Shown in pieces: positions 28,501-36,695 of a DNA stretch of 64,000 bases. The DNA lies in the IMG/VR virus record IMGVR_UViG_3300035687_000002, positions 62,001-126,000 of that record. One strand, written 5' to 3'. How positions within the stretch are numbered: the stretch's first letter is position 1; each line of letters begins with the position of its first letter. Source of the DNA: a virus. Made by a program: the position numbers and the translations under genes. The notes under the pieces are model-generated. The model had not been told where the DNA came from. It worked only from the letters and a program-made list of their open reading frames with translations, and did not search any database.

Positions 28501-31500
28501 TTACCCTGTTTTCAATTAAATTGTTAAAAGTATCCAGTGTACTGAACTGAATATAATTCTTTATTGCATTCCTTATTGCTGTTCTGTTTTCAGAAATGAT
28601 TACAGAAGGTTGCTTACCATTCTGAATATCTTCATGGATTTTATCCACTAATTCTCTAGAGGTCTGTCCTTTATCCGTGTACTGAAGAATATCTTTGAAG
28701 AAACGTAGGGATTTACCAATCTTATAGCCAGTTTCCGGATGTATAGTATTCATCTGCTGATGAGTACTATTGAATTCCAGAGCCAATCTTATTTCAGCTT
28801 CAAGCTTTGGAATATAGAAATCACTTACTACCTCACCCAAGTTATTCTTACCTTGTTCATTACTTTCTATATAGTTCTCAAAAGGTACAAATTCACCCAT
28901 ATTAAAAGCCCACTCAGTTTCAGAGTCAGCTGTAAGAGCATTATACATACCTGATAATCCTAATGTGAACTGTAGACCAATTCTCTGGTGATATTCCAGC
29001 CGAGCTGTCTTTTTAAAGGTTTCTTTTCCACCTTCCTCAGCAGATTTGATACCTTCGATATAACTTAGAGAAGATAGAATTTTGCTCTTTCTTGAACCAT
29101 CCGGATTGAACATTTTATTTATCATGATAGAGTCAGTGATGTAAATACCATCCTGTAATCTAACATGCTGATGTAAGTGAGGAAATGCCTCTAAGAGCTC
29201 ACCAAGATTGTTGACATTTGACATTTCTGCCAGTACTCTTGATGTAAATGAAGGAGAAATATAGTCCTGTGTAGCGTTATTATTACCATCTAAGTGAGTA
29301 AGTAATTTCTCTGACTGAGAAGCTGCAATTTCATCCAATATAGCTAAAATTTCATTTGTGTATCCGAATATGTCCAGATTAGCAACTGTAATTGTACCAG
29401 CGAATGCTTCTACAGTTTGTAGTCTTCCACCAATATTATGAAGAACTCTTACTAACTCTCTATATTTGTCTATATCACTTTCCTTTAGAGCAATAAGAAA
29501 TTGTGGAGTCAGAACACCCTTGCCATCTTTCTGGTTATATAACCCAAGGAATTGAAGGAACTGACCAAAGTATATTTTCTCTTTTGTCTTCTCTGGTGCA
29601 ATGAAGAAATTGGCACCTAGTTCTACTGTTTGCTTCTTAGGAACATAAGTCTTTATTCCTTTCTCTACTTTCTTTGTAAAGAATATACCTACATTCTTGG
29701 TCATGGCAGCACGTAATCTCTTATAGAATTTCTCATTGGAAATTCTATTTGTAGACTGTATGAGAGAAACACCACTATTATCATTCATCATCAGGATGTA
29801 AGGCACAGGAAATTGCTTGGAAGTGTAGGAAAGGAACTTCGTACGCAAATTCCACATCGCCCCTTGTGAGATTACCCTGTTTGGAGAGAATAGACGTGTG
29901 TATAGAATAGTAAAAGCAGCTTCATCAGAAGTAATTGACTGAGCAATCTCTTGTTGTTCATCTACTGCTGAAGCGTTCTCCAGACGTGATATTCCAGAAA
30001 GTTGTTTTAACTTCTGTTCAATTAGGGTCATATCATTCAGATTAGCAAACTCACTTGCTACCATAGACATCATTCTATCATAATTTTCCAGCTGTGGAAG
30101 ACGTGAAGATGAGTTATCCAATACAAGATTAGGGAATATTCTATCTAATCCAGTTGTGAATTTACCATCTCTTCCTTTCTTAACAACAGCTTTTAGGAGT
30201 GTACCAATCATAAATCTCACAGATAATGAAGCAGAGTTCTTATTTGATACCTCAAAAGGGTTACCTGAATACTCATTTCTGTTTGACATGTTCTCATCAT
30301 CAGAAGCTAACTGATATTCTTCATCAAATTTAATACGGAACTTACGTAATTCAAATTTGTGGTTTTGTACAAAATCAGCCCACTTATTCTTAATTTTATC
30401 CCAGTTATTTACAATATCTTCCAGAGCTTTCTCTTTCTTCCTGTTGATTTCATTCAATTCCTGATTTGGAGTATTGGTTGGGAATGCTCCTGCATCAAAT
30501 TCTTCCAGCATAGTAATATACATATCATCTATCTTATCACGAATTCTATCGTATAAAGTAGAGTCAACTTCACCAACTTCATCAAGTTTTACTATAGAAT
30601 CTGTAGTTTCAAAAATATCTCTGAACATCACAGCTGTAAATCCTTGTAAAAATTCATTATATTTTCTATATGGAATAGGATATTCCTTTGTTCTGTAATT
30701 TGTATCAAAACGATTAGTTCCACGAACACCACGATTTATGAACTTGCCTTCATCAATACTATCAAATATACCTTTGATTGTATTCTGGAAACCGAAGAAT
30801 TTCTTAATGAAATCCAGAATAACTTGGAAGAATGTACGTGTGTTCTTTTGTCCATCAAAGACTTTACCCGTCATCTTGAACGTACGAAATTCCTCAGCAA
30901 TCTCTTCCTTAATTTGATGTGGAGTAGCTTTTGAGTAGGCAACTGTCTCCCCTGTTTCTCTGTCTGTAAAGGTTCCTTTTCTTGATTTGAATTCTTTAGC
31001 AATGGAGTTCCATTCATAATCTGTTAGTATTTTATTAACAACACCCTCAAATATTTCATGATATAATGTTCCTTCTTCAGCACCCTCCCAAAGTCTGATA
31101 GCTTGACCAGTAAACTCACCCCAAACTTGTAAATTTTCAGATTTCTGGATGATTTTCTTTAATCTTTCCACAGGAAATTGAGGTAGTACACGTTGAGCAT
31201 AGGCAATGACAGACTCTAGGTCCTCTTCAGTTTTGAAGAAACCTGCTTTTGCTACACGGAATGCAGAAGTATCATCATTCCATTTTAAATCTTCATCCTC
31301 AAGAGGTTCAGTTCTGTTAGTTGTTTCACCCGCTTTTTCCTCAGCCTCCTTCTTTTCTCTTGCTTCCAATAGTTTTCTCAGCATAGGAGATGTTACTTTA
31401 CCAGATGCTTTCTCTTCTGCAGCAGCTTTCGTAGCGGCAGCTTTACTAACTCCACTTCTCTCCCTTAGCTTGCTCATAAGGTCAGAGGTTGGCTTAGGAG

Positions 31501-34500
31501 TAGAAACTTTTGGCTTCTTACCAGATAACAAGTCACTAACACTTGTTAATTCACCAAAGTCATACTCACCATTATCATTAAGAGTTTGCTCAGTAGGTTC
31601 ATCTTCCTGCTCAATGATATTCTTCTTCTTAATAGTTTCACCATAAGGGACACCAAGAATAATAGACTGAGACGTATATGTTCCCGGAGGATTATTTGCC
31701 TCTTGAGCTGCTTGCTCAGGAGTATGAATTTGAGTTGTAATTGGAATATATGTACGCACAGAACCATTCGGGAAGTTCTTTGATAACAGGTAATGGTTAT
31801 ATGTCTTCCATTTCCTATCTTTTAGTTCTCCATTATCCAGATAATATTCTATATATTCCTCTGATGCTTTTTTAGCATTGGCATAATACAGAACATTGTG
31901 ATATAATTTGGATAAATATTGTTTTGCCTCAGGATTAGTAGAAAATCCTCCTGTAGAGATATCAATTCTGGTATCACCAAAGTGTATAAAGCTACCTTTC
32001 AGGTAAATCTTGTTTGGATGTACCTTTTCATTCTTACTTAATAAACCAAAGTGGATAACTGAGTTAAGGTATCTCATGTAGCTCTTGTTAAAAGAACCTT
32101 TGGTACTCTTGTTGAATGCAAGAATAACCTTCATTCTATCACTATATGAAAGGTCTGATAATTTCTTATCACCTAGCTGCTTCTTCATAACTTCCTCAAC
32201 CTTCTGAACATAAATAGCAGATAATTTATCAAAAACTGTTAATATAGTGTTAACTGTATTTTCATCAAGTATGTTATTATCAGCATAGTGCAGCTTTTCA
32301 AATAGACCACCAGTCTTAATATAAGCTCTACCAACTGGTAGTGTTATATTAGTCTCATTTAAGGTATATTTACCTGTAGTAGTTACAACTACAGTCTGAG
32401 CATTAATTTGTGCCTCTGATAATAGAACATCCGTTACAGGGTTATGAACCTTATTTTCAGTTACAGATTCTGTTCTTACTGGAATACCTCTTGTGATATC
32501 AAATGAGAATACACCTGTTGGTGTTGCAAGAGTAAAGTTTTTAGAATTATCTATGAACTTCTTTCTTTGATTTGTACCATACTCCAGAGCCTTTGCTTTA
32601 TCCTGTTCCCAAGTTTTATTGTTGGCTTGTTGTTCATCATACTGTGATTCCTCTTTAGAGGAGAATCTGCTAGAGCGTAATATTGAACGAGCTATCTTTG
32701 GCTTATCTGCATCCTTTATTTCAGAGATTTCCCCAAGCTTGTTTAATTCCTTATCAACAAAGTATAATTTACCCTTATCTTGTATAACATGTAGGAAATC
32801 AATACGCTTGATAGCAGGGTCTGTTTCTTCCCAAAACTTGACTTGGTCATTCTTTTCAATTTTGGTATATAAAAGGTCCCTTAAACCTAATGAATCTATG
32901 TTGTGTTCTGTTACAGCAAGAACTTTCAATTTTCCTCTTCCAAGCTTTTGGTTGATTTCAGCTGTGTTCTTTCCGGAAGACAGATATTCCATCAAATGAA
33001 AGTGGTCCTTCTCTGGCTGAGAAAGACTTTCATAATCAGAACCTATAATTGTACCTGCAGCATCATAAACTCTTCTGTCACTGAAAGTTGAAGTAATGAA
33101 CTTAGTGGCAAGTGGACGTAAATAATCAGGACCATCCCAATCATCTGCTACGTTTGTAGACATGTTACTAACTGGAGGTGCTCCAAATTCTGGAATGAAA
33201 GAATCTGTTGTTTGTTGTTCTTCTGTTGAAGACTGAATAACCTGAGGCTTATTTGTAAGGAATTTCAACTGTTCATCAAAACCATTTAATACAGCTTGTT
33301 CAGTTGCATTAATAATATCCTGATAATACGTGATTTTACCTTCTGTATACTTAAATATTTTTTGTAAATCTTCAAGTTCTTTTTCAAGTGCTCTCTTTTC
33401 AGACTCTTTAACAGCTATTTCCCTGAATCCTTCTACTGCTCCAAAGCTACCTTTTTCTAAATGCTCATTGAAATTCTTTCTGGAAACAAAGAAATTACCC
33501 TTGAAATCAGCAAATTGTTTATAAGCAAGGTTTGTAACTTCCTTAATTATTTTAATTAATCTGTCTAATAGAGATTTTTTGTCAGCTATTTCATTGGTAA
33601 TCCAATCTTTTTCCTTCTTTAATTCAGTTGTCACATTTCTAATACCTTGAAAATCACCAGCTTGAGCTTCTTCTTCAAGAGCAGCAATCTTTCTATCCAG
33701 ATTGGCAAGTTCTTTTTCATCTGCTTTTAGGGACTCATCTAAGTCATCAATTGCCTTTTGAGTTGAATATATGAGAGTTTGAATTTCCTGAACTCCTACT
33801 TTGTTATCTTTCAGTCTATTCAATAGAGTGTCAGTCAGTGTCTGAGTAGATACTGATAAATCTCCAATTTTATATTTCTTTTCAAATATTGCAGAGAGTA
33901 GTGCGTCTCTTGTTTTAGTTACTGCATTTAACTTAGATGTGAATATATTTTTGGTCTCCTGAGTAAGAGACTTTTCGTATAAAGGGATTAATTCTTCTAC
34001 CAATGGACCATAATTCTGACGTAACTGGGTTTCCTCTGGAGAGAATTCTGTCTTACCTGAAATTATAGAACCAACAAGTCTTACAACCCTTCTGAAATCT
34101 CCGGGAGTTGTTTCTGTGTGCTTTGAGAATATAGAACTCTTAAAGTTAGATTCCTCAGCCTTTATCTGAGCCTTGATTTCCTTAATTATAGGAATTTCTT
34201 TTAACCCTTCATAAAATTTTAACCAATCTTTAGATAATAGATTAGACTCTCTCCACTGACCTTGTTCAATTATATTTGTATAATTTGCACGTCTTTGATT
34301 TGAGTTCTGTACTGCAGCATCAGATAGAGAATCTACCAGATTACCATTTGCATCTTTGTGCTGAGCAATATAATATCCAGATGCATCAACTCTTGTTTCT
34401 TCAAGCATTGAGGCATTTTCTGTTTTGTAATCTTCTATTTTCTTAATAAGTTCTTTTTCCTTATCAAGATGATATTTTTGCTCCAGTTCAGATAGACCCT

Positions 34501-36691
34501 TAGTAAAAGAAGGGTCGCTAATTGCTTTTTGTGTGTAATATAGCTGGTACTTAAGGAAGTTAATTTGTTCGGCAGGGAATGCAGATAAAGAAGCATTAGA
34601 TAAGGTTCTAATGTTATTTAATGTAGATAACATTTTACTATTCTCCTTATCAATATAGTCAGAGAATATAATATTCTGAATACGAGCTGTGTATAAATCT
34701 GACTTAGCAGCTTTAGATTTAGTATCATAATCCTTAGCGGAAAGTCCGGAATTTGGTAATTCTTCTTTTTCTGTTCTAACTACTGTATCCTCAGCTTTCT
34801 TAGCAAAAATTCCATATTCCCCAGCTTTATCTGTAGGAACAGCTTGATTTATACCAAATATAGCTGCTTGTTCTGAAGTCAGTTGAGAGAATCTTGCACT
34901 TACATCTTCAATTCCCAGCTTGTGCATTGAAGATATATATTGACTCAATGCTGCTTTAGTAACAGCATCTACAGCTGCACTATTTTGAAATTCCTCTAGA
35001 GTGGAAAGTTGTACCTTTCCAAATATTTTTTCAAGTCCATCTTTTTTAGATTGCAACTTGGCAGGTGAAATCACAGGAGTTCCGTCTACAATTTTTATAT
35101 TGTTATCAGCATCTCTTTCATATACATCATTTACAGAAAATAGGTTATTTTTAAGTATCTTACTTTCATCAACTATTCGGTCATACTGAGCAAGTAGCTC
35201 CTTTCTCTCTCCAGAGAGTTTAGAGAAACCTCCACCAGCTACAATACCAATTAAACCACCAAGTCCAATATTTTTTGCAGCTTCCTTATCATCTCCAGTA
35301 AATGCTCCAACTGTTTGCTTCTTTAATTGCTTAAAGAATGCACCCATTCCGGAACCTTCTACAAGAGGATTACCTTGGTCATCCAAGGAATTCATTCTCT
35401 GAACAGCTAACTGGGCATTTTCTTCCCATAAACCTTCAGCAAGGAAACCTTCTGCAGCCTTTTTACCATAGAAAACACCTCTTGATAAACCAGTTTTTGA
35501 ACCTCCAGCAACCCAATCAGTTCCAAGTTTAAGAGTAGGAGAACTGGCTTTAAATGGCTTAAAGAATAAAGTATTCTCCCAAGCATTTGATAAACCAAGT
35601 ATCATAAAGTTAGACCCAACAGTATTAGCCGCTAATTTACCAGCAACTGTTCTCATATCTTCATCTGACATATTGGCATATTCACCAACACCTCTATCAC
35701 GAAGTTCTTTCATTTTTGCCAGACCATCTTTGAAGACCTGACTTCCTTCCATAGCTGATTCCATGGCAGTATTAAATGTCCATGCTGCTAATTCAGCAGG
35801 TGAACCTAATCCTACACTGGATGCTACTTTACCTATTCTACTTGTTGTAGAGAAGGCTTTACCAAAAGCATTGAAAGCTTGTTCTCCTTCAGCTATACCT
35901 GCAGTTGCACGGGCAACTTTACTTAGCATACCAAGCTTACCTAAAGCCATTGCAGGTATAGCTGCAGAAGCCATAAACGCAACACCATCAGCCACATCTT
36001 CATTCCAGAAGGCATAATTTGTCATCTGAGAGAAGAACCCTTTTTCATCAAAACCTGCAGCATGATATATAGGGACAATCTTATCCTTGAATGACTGCTC
36101 CTGTGTTTCTAGCCATTTTGACATAGCATTATCAGCTACATCAGCCCAATAGTTTGTACTTCCAATAGAAGTTACCATTGCACCAACATATCCAAATCCT
36201 TCACCTAATTTCATAACTGCAGGGACTACAGTTCTACCTAAGAAACGTAGGACGTTCAGGCCAGTTCTTTTTATAACTCCATCCTGCATGTAGTCATTTC
36301 TGTAGTAGTAATCCTCAATATCAGGAACTGTGGCATCGAAGCCGAACTTCTTATCAATATATTTCTGAGCCTTATCATAAGGAGTTCTTATTTCTTCACC
36401 TAAGCCTAACTTGTAATAGGGGTCAGAAGCTGTTTCCTGTTCCAGATGCTTAACACCTAAGTCCCTGATTTTAGGGTCATTAGATTGTAATGCGTCTTCA
36501 TATGTCATACCTTGTGGTAAGTCCAGTGTAGGAGCTAATGCTCCAGAACCTTGTGGAGTTGGTGGTAAGTAAGGATTGTCAGGTTTATTAAGTACATCAC
36601 TCATTGTCTTGAAGGTATCTAACTTCAATTCAAACATGCTATTACTATCAAATCCTGTTCTTATATCTCCTTGTAATGTTGGGTCTGGCAT
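22574..36691 (-). CDS. 4,705-aa giant virion-type protein with RNA polymerase DFDVD motif
   Basis: One uninterrupted 14.1-kb ORF. The N-terminal region (about 130-480) has several Ala/Gly-rich hydrophobic segments that could form a membrane conduit. Coiled coil dominates about 640-1,180. A zincin-like site, YHEIFEGVV, sits at 1,878-1,882 with EEIAEEF downstream. Near 3,340-3,400 it reads FRIPTQASSSIEFF, VVVPSDITAKAG, then DFDVD (3,393-3,397), echoing the RNA polymerase beta-prime run R-x-PT...HP...NADFDGD and the DFDxD motif of crAss-like virion RNA polymerases. It is probably packaged and injected to transcribe early genes. The polymerase assignment rests on motif order. The other domains are less certain. 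Confidence 0.75.
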   Translation of the reverse strand: MPDPTLQGDIRTGFDSNSMFELKLDTFKTMSDVLNKPDNPYLPPTPQGSGALAPTLDLPQGMTYEDALQSNDPKIRDLGVKHLEQETASDPYYKLGLGEEIRTPYDKAQKYIDKKFGFDATVPDIEDYYYRNDYMQDGVIKRTGLNVLRFLGRTVVPAVMKLGEGFGYVGAMVTSIGSTNYWADVADNAMSKWLETQEQSFKDKIVPIYHAAGFDEKGFFSQMTNYAFWNEDVADGVAFMASAAIPAMALGKLGMLSKVARATAGIAEGEQAFNAFGKAFSTTSRIGKVASSVGLGSPAELAAWTFNTAMESAMEGSQVFKDGLAKMKELRDRGVGEYANMSDEDMRTVAGKLAANTVGSNFMILGLSNAWENTLFFKPFKASSPTLKLGTDWVAGGSKTGLSRGVFYGKKAAEGFLAEGLWEENAQLAVQRMNSLDDQGNPLVEGSGMGAFFKQLKKQTVGAFTGDDKEAAKNIGLGGLIGIVAGGGFSKLSGERKELLAQYDRIVDESKILKNNLFSVNDVYERDADNNIKIVDGTPVISPAKLQSKKDGLEKIFGKVQLSTLEEFQNSAAVDAVTKAALSQYISSMHKLGIEDVSARFSQLTSEQAAIFGINQAVPTDKAGEYGIFAKKAEDTVVRTEKEELPNSGLSAKDYDTKSKAAKSDLYTARIQNIIFSDYIDKENSKMLSTLNNIRTLSNASLSAFPAEQINFLKYQLYYTQKAISDPSFTKGLSELEQKYHLDKEKELIKKIEDYKTENASMLEETRVDASGYYIAQHKDANGNLVDSLSDAAVQNSNQRRANYTNIIEQGQWRESNLLSKDWLKFYEGLKEIPIIKEIKAQIKAEESNFKSSIFSKHTETTPGDFRRVVRLVGSIISGKTEFSPEETQLRQNYGPLVEELIPLYEKSLTQETKNIFTSKLNAVTKTRDALLSAIFEKKYKIGDLSVSTQTLTDTLLNRLKDNKVGVQEIQTLIYSTQKAIDDLDESLKADEKELANLDRKIAALEEEAQAGDFQGIRNVTTELKKEKDWITNEIADKKSLLDRLIKIIKEVTNLAYKQFADFKGNFFVSRKNFNEHLEKGSFGAVEGFREIAVKESEKRALEKELEDLQKIFKYTEGKITYYQDIINATEQAVLNGFDEQLKFLTNKPQVIQSSTEEQQTTDSFIPEFGAPPVSNMSTNVADDWDGPDYLRPLATKFITSTFSDRRVYDAAGTIIGSDYESLSQPEKDHFHLMEYLSSGKNTAEINQKLGRGKLKVLAVTEHNIDSLGLRDLLYTKIEKNDQVKFWEETDPAIKRIDFLHVIQDKGKLYFVDKELNKLGEISEIKDADKPKIARSILRSSRFSSKEESQYDEQQANNKTWEQDKAKALEYGTNQRKKFIDNSKNFTLATPTGVFSFDITRGIPVRTESVTENKVHNPVTDVLLSEAQINAQTVVVTTTGKYTLNETNITLPVGRAYIKTGGLFEKLHYADNNILDENTVNTILTVFDKLSAIYVQKVEEVMKKQLGDKKLSDLSYSDRMKVILAFNKSTKGSFNKSYMRYLNSVIHFGLLSKNEKVHPNKIYLKGSFIHFGDTRIDISTGGFSTNPEAKQYLSKLYHNVLYYANAKKASEEYIEYYLDNGELKDRKWKTYNHYLLSKNFPNGSVRTYIPITTQIHTPEQAAQEANNPPGTYTSQSIILGVPYGETIKKKNIIEQEDEPTEQTLNDNGEYDFGELTSVSDLLSGKKPKVSTPKPTSDLMSKLRERSGVSKAAATKAAAEEKASGKVTSPMLRKLLEAREKKEAEEKAGETTNRTEPLEDEDLKWNDDTSAFRVAKAGFFKTEEDLESVIAYAQRVLPQFPVERLKKIIQKSENLQVWGEFTGQAIRLWEGAEEGTLYHEIFEGVVNKILTDYEWNSIAKEFKSRKGTFTDRETGETVAYSKATPHQIKEEIAEEFRTFKMTGKVFDGQKNTRTFFQVILDFIKKFFGFQNTIKGIFDSIDEGKFINRGVRGTNRFDTNYRTKEYPIPYRKYNEFLQGFTAVMFRDIFETTDSIVKLDEVGEVDSTLYDRIRDKIDDMYITMLEEFDAGAFPTNTPNQELNEINRKKEKALEDIVNNWDKIKNKWADFVQNHKFELRKFRIKFDEEYQLASDDENMSNRNEYSGNPFEVSNKNSASLSVRFMIGTLLKAVVKKGRDGKFTTGLDRIFPNLVLDNSSSRLPQLENYDRMMSMVASEFANLNDMTLIEQKLKQLSGISRLENASAVDEQQEIAQSITSDEAAFTILYTRLFSPNRVISQGAMWNLRTKFLSYTSKQFPVPYILMMNDNSGVSLIQSTNRISNEKFYKRLRAAMTKNVGIFFTKKVEKGIKTYVPKKQTVELGANFFIAPEKTKEKIYFGQFLQFLGLYNQKDGKGVLTPQFLIALKESDIDKYRELVRVLHNIGGRLQTVEAFAGTITVANLDIFGYTNEILAILDEIAASQSEKLLTHLDGNNNATQDYISPSFTSRVLAEMSNVNNLGELLEAFPHLHQHVRLQDGIYITDSIMINKMFNPDGSRKSKILSSLSYIEGIKSAEEGGKETFKKTARLEYHQRIGLQFTLGLSGMYNALTADSETEWAFNMGEFVPFENYIESNEQGKNNLGEVVSDFYIPKLEAEIRLALEFNSTHQQMNTIHPETGYKIGKSLRFFKDILQYTDKGQTSRELVDKIHEDIQNGKQPSVIISENRTAIRNAIKNYIQFSTLDTFNNLIENRVINETETSEGGIVYSINDLTTILEKKFGNSHSLTGIRDVVMYAVVNTQLANFEQFKLIYGDVAQYKDWEKRAKSLFGPIEQAYYDRTGEFNTWLNENKNNAEFEDEVVAIPNTDIFSTSFRNSITGSTIDDIMTVNPELLNTLREMGAKFDAYEDVNEADGQSISTLQAFRQVMIKAGWRWTQKFEDFFQYDTALARQELAEIGAYTYSSEELRALDEKIVDKYKDNPPTEGPSPLKTLIPSVRPDGTQDLMKHSVYPNSWQIAREHHELKRLYVTMLNERTDIRNFKSAHKVGADLDNEGRVSSHYKRIGSSVSPFELTDLQTVGNVQYELSFRTLGIQVETQGGGKTRLGSQLTKDINLNLMPNGVPSDFRKDNNSLTEEQLINSWLALPQEDKNKSKDYKLVQNTIKTLENLKDKSVMDTFDTIGIGYTYENGEFKYSSVDLVKLQQHIMNELTRLDIDDNIIDGLELNEDLDAFLHPSESLPSYNVVSNVIWALADKSISALKVNGVPYIQVSSAFFNDSQRGAAYRDGDRWIRVDNQEDFNRLQAEGKKLVLTASDLEFYTLEKDGKEIQGMEIKLPHIYRKKVNDKRRVLGLPIVSDEKLMEWLNQPENSKLLQGIGFRIPTQASSSIEFFTIKGFLPESFGKAVVVPSDITAKAGSDFDVDKLQTYLNNWKLNSEGMPVFEQLDASEDTSDRFITYVNQHVERNDRDIFKAMRESKEFIEKKGRIDDVYSKIADESEDIDEAKKEVKDEYTAGYYIFKELPLSIKQQYWEKEDELTNENFVTKLASYYNYTTEFIKTFEENKAVTLNVERIDKKTKKKYIEQEVVTAEEVVPRFNQMLDNYRSVIKLIKLKDEAFEKLTAAIARARSVKNMENRAFQLEMSNVIAEGLSLLNHEGFSKLPVHLQNSRGAVENEYFDSIRQILKQSERFLQLLSPNDMSNIKENRDTVQTAMDPEYKSDEKKELKYSNFLDINYLSDKRHSFIRGKYDIAIFAVSMTNYANSQITGLGITQGQVRPEDEAIMQAVGYDISLPFEEAPLLNINGWDFIPLGYEKSADGRYIMDKISGYINGAVDVAKDPVIIEMGMHSDMANVYMLLERAGIKGKNIALFLMQPSIRDYLRENIYRKNPEFGYSKFLWKKEINEYILGKYSTGPDMKYEKVEFTENVLADMVRKGEKIKREQKESDTRARNGKPRTKVSEWTDSEKKLQWLAFVNFLKMEAMANNLNDVRTSSNHDTSGIRSSHSLTRKDLIRNRTYEGNLIMAPTAEGGFENGADAIRKGTFIQKTIDLLNTFSGVFSTTNLFALQKNNPKEVLNKVARRIYKRNPYQREDDFNAVMKEYDAAIVDTLLNNYAKIGNVPIAALKNQLFLPSEVTSRGTLHANNLYETFDSIRTDDRYKRVMLNNFFMANLAIEFDDKLGVYTIDLSRTLAREDTLSRNLIINGWRDIIESSDEKLSQFGRALLYGTIIQYGVKPQRNSMTPLIPLEYYSQVSAPVIDNIQLADFSNFDEEVVRENAYKKNFVQQSEPMAMDYLDAGGNIVTIWGNRNAEQRKLKKRPTLTQRVFVRNMGTGELRKYFGEEAIVQKYAQVYGKSSDTINHEEFRNLFKEEIADANAKMVSRPVFMWQKYMDETDDNETILGNAPEFVAVKMPRPEYVVMVESIGEDGTPTVKRAVSRKVNEMIDKKDFSWAFIQVYKLVGLDGTKPSVLRFKEGKGKNKGQVSVSLLYKPINSAGDFGFNEVANLSEDDNGNVTGTPSILRSNIAIQEQTDEQIVETVKLKPGMAVKFVNRTMEEVRTEQETPITPEERVKKNLNVTFGKATPKNYAWAKRSPNSYEVSSKGDKRFSAFFAMIKKGTLLDLPDKPEYVLERDSSIEEIYQIGVKGYSSVNAGKGKAPLRAMTQEESWMRYKGLWEVFAEQNPALIDELAEKTKGKVLTDMFAKTDINQAHALSDILNERNPSDEEQITPTC

Positions 36692-36695
36692 AATA

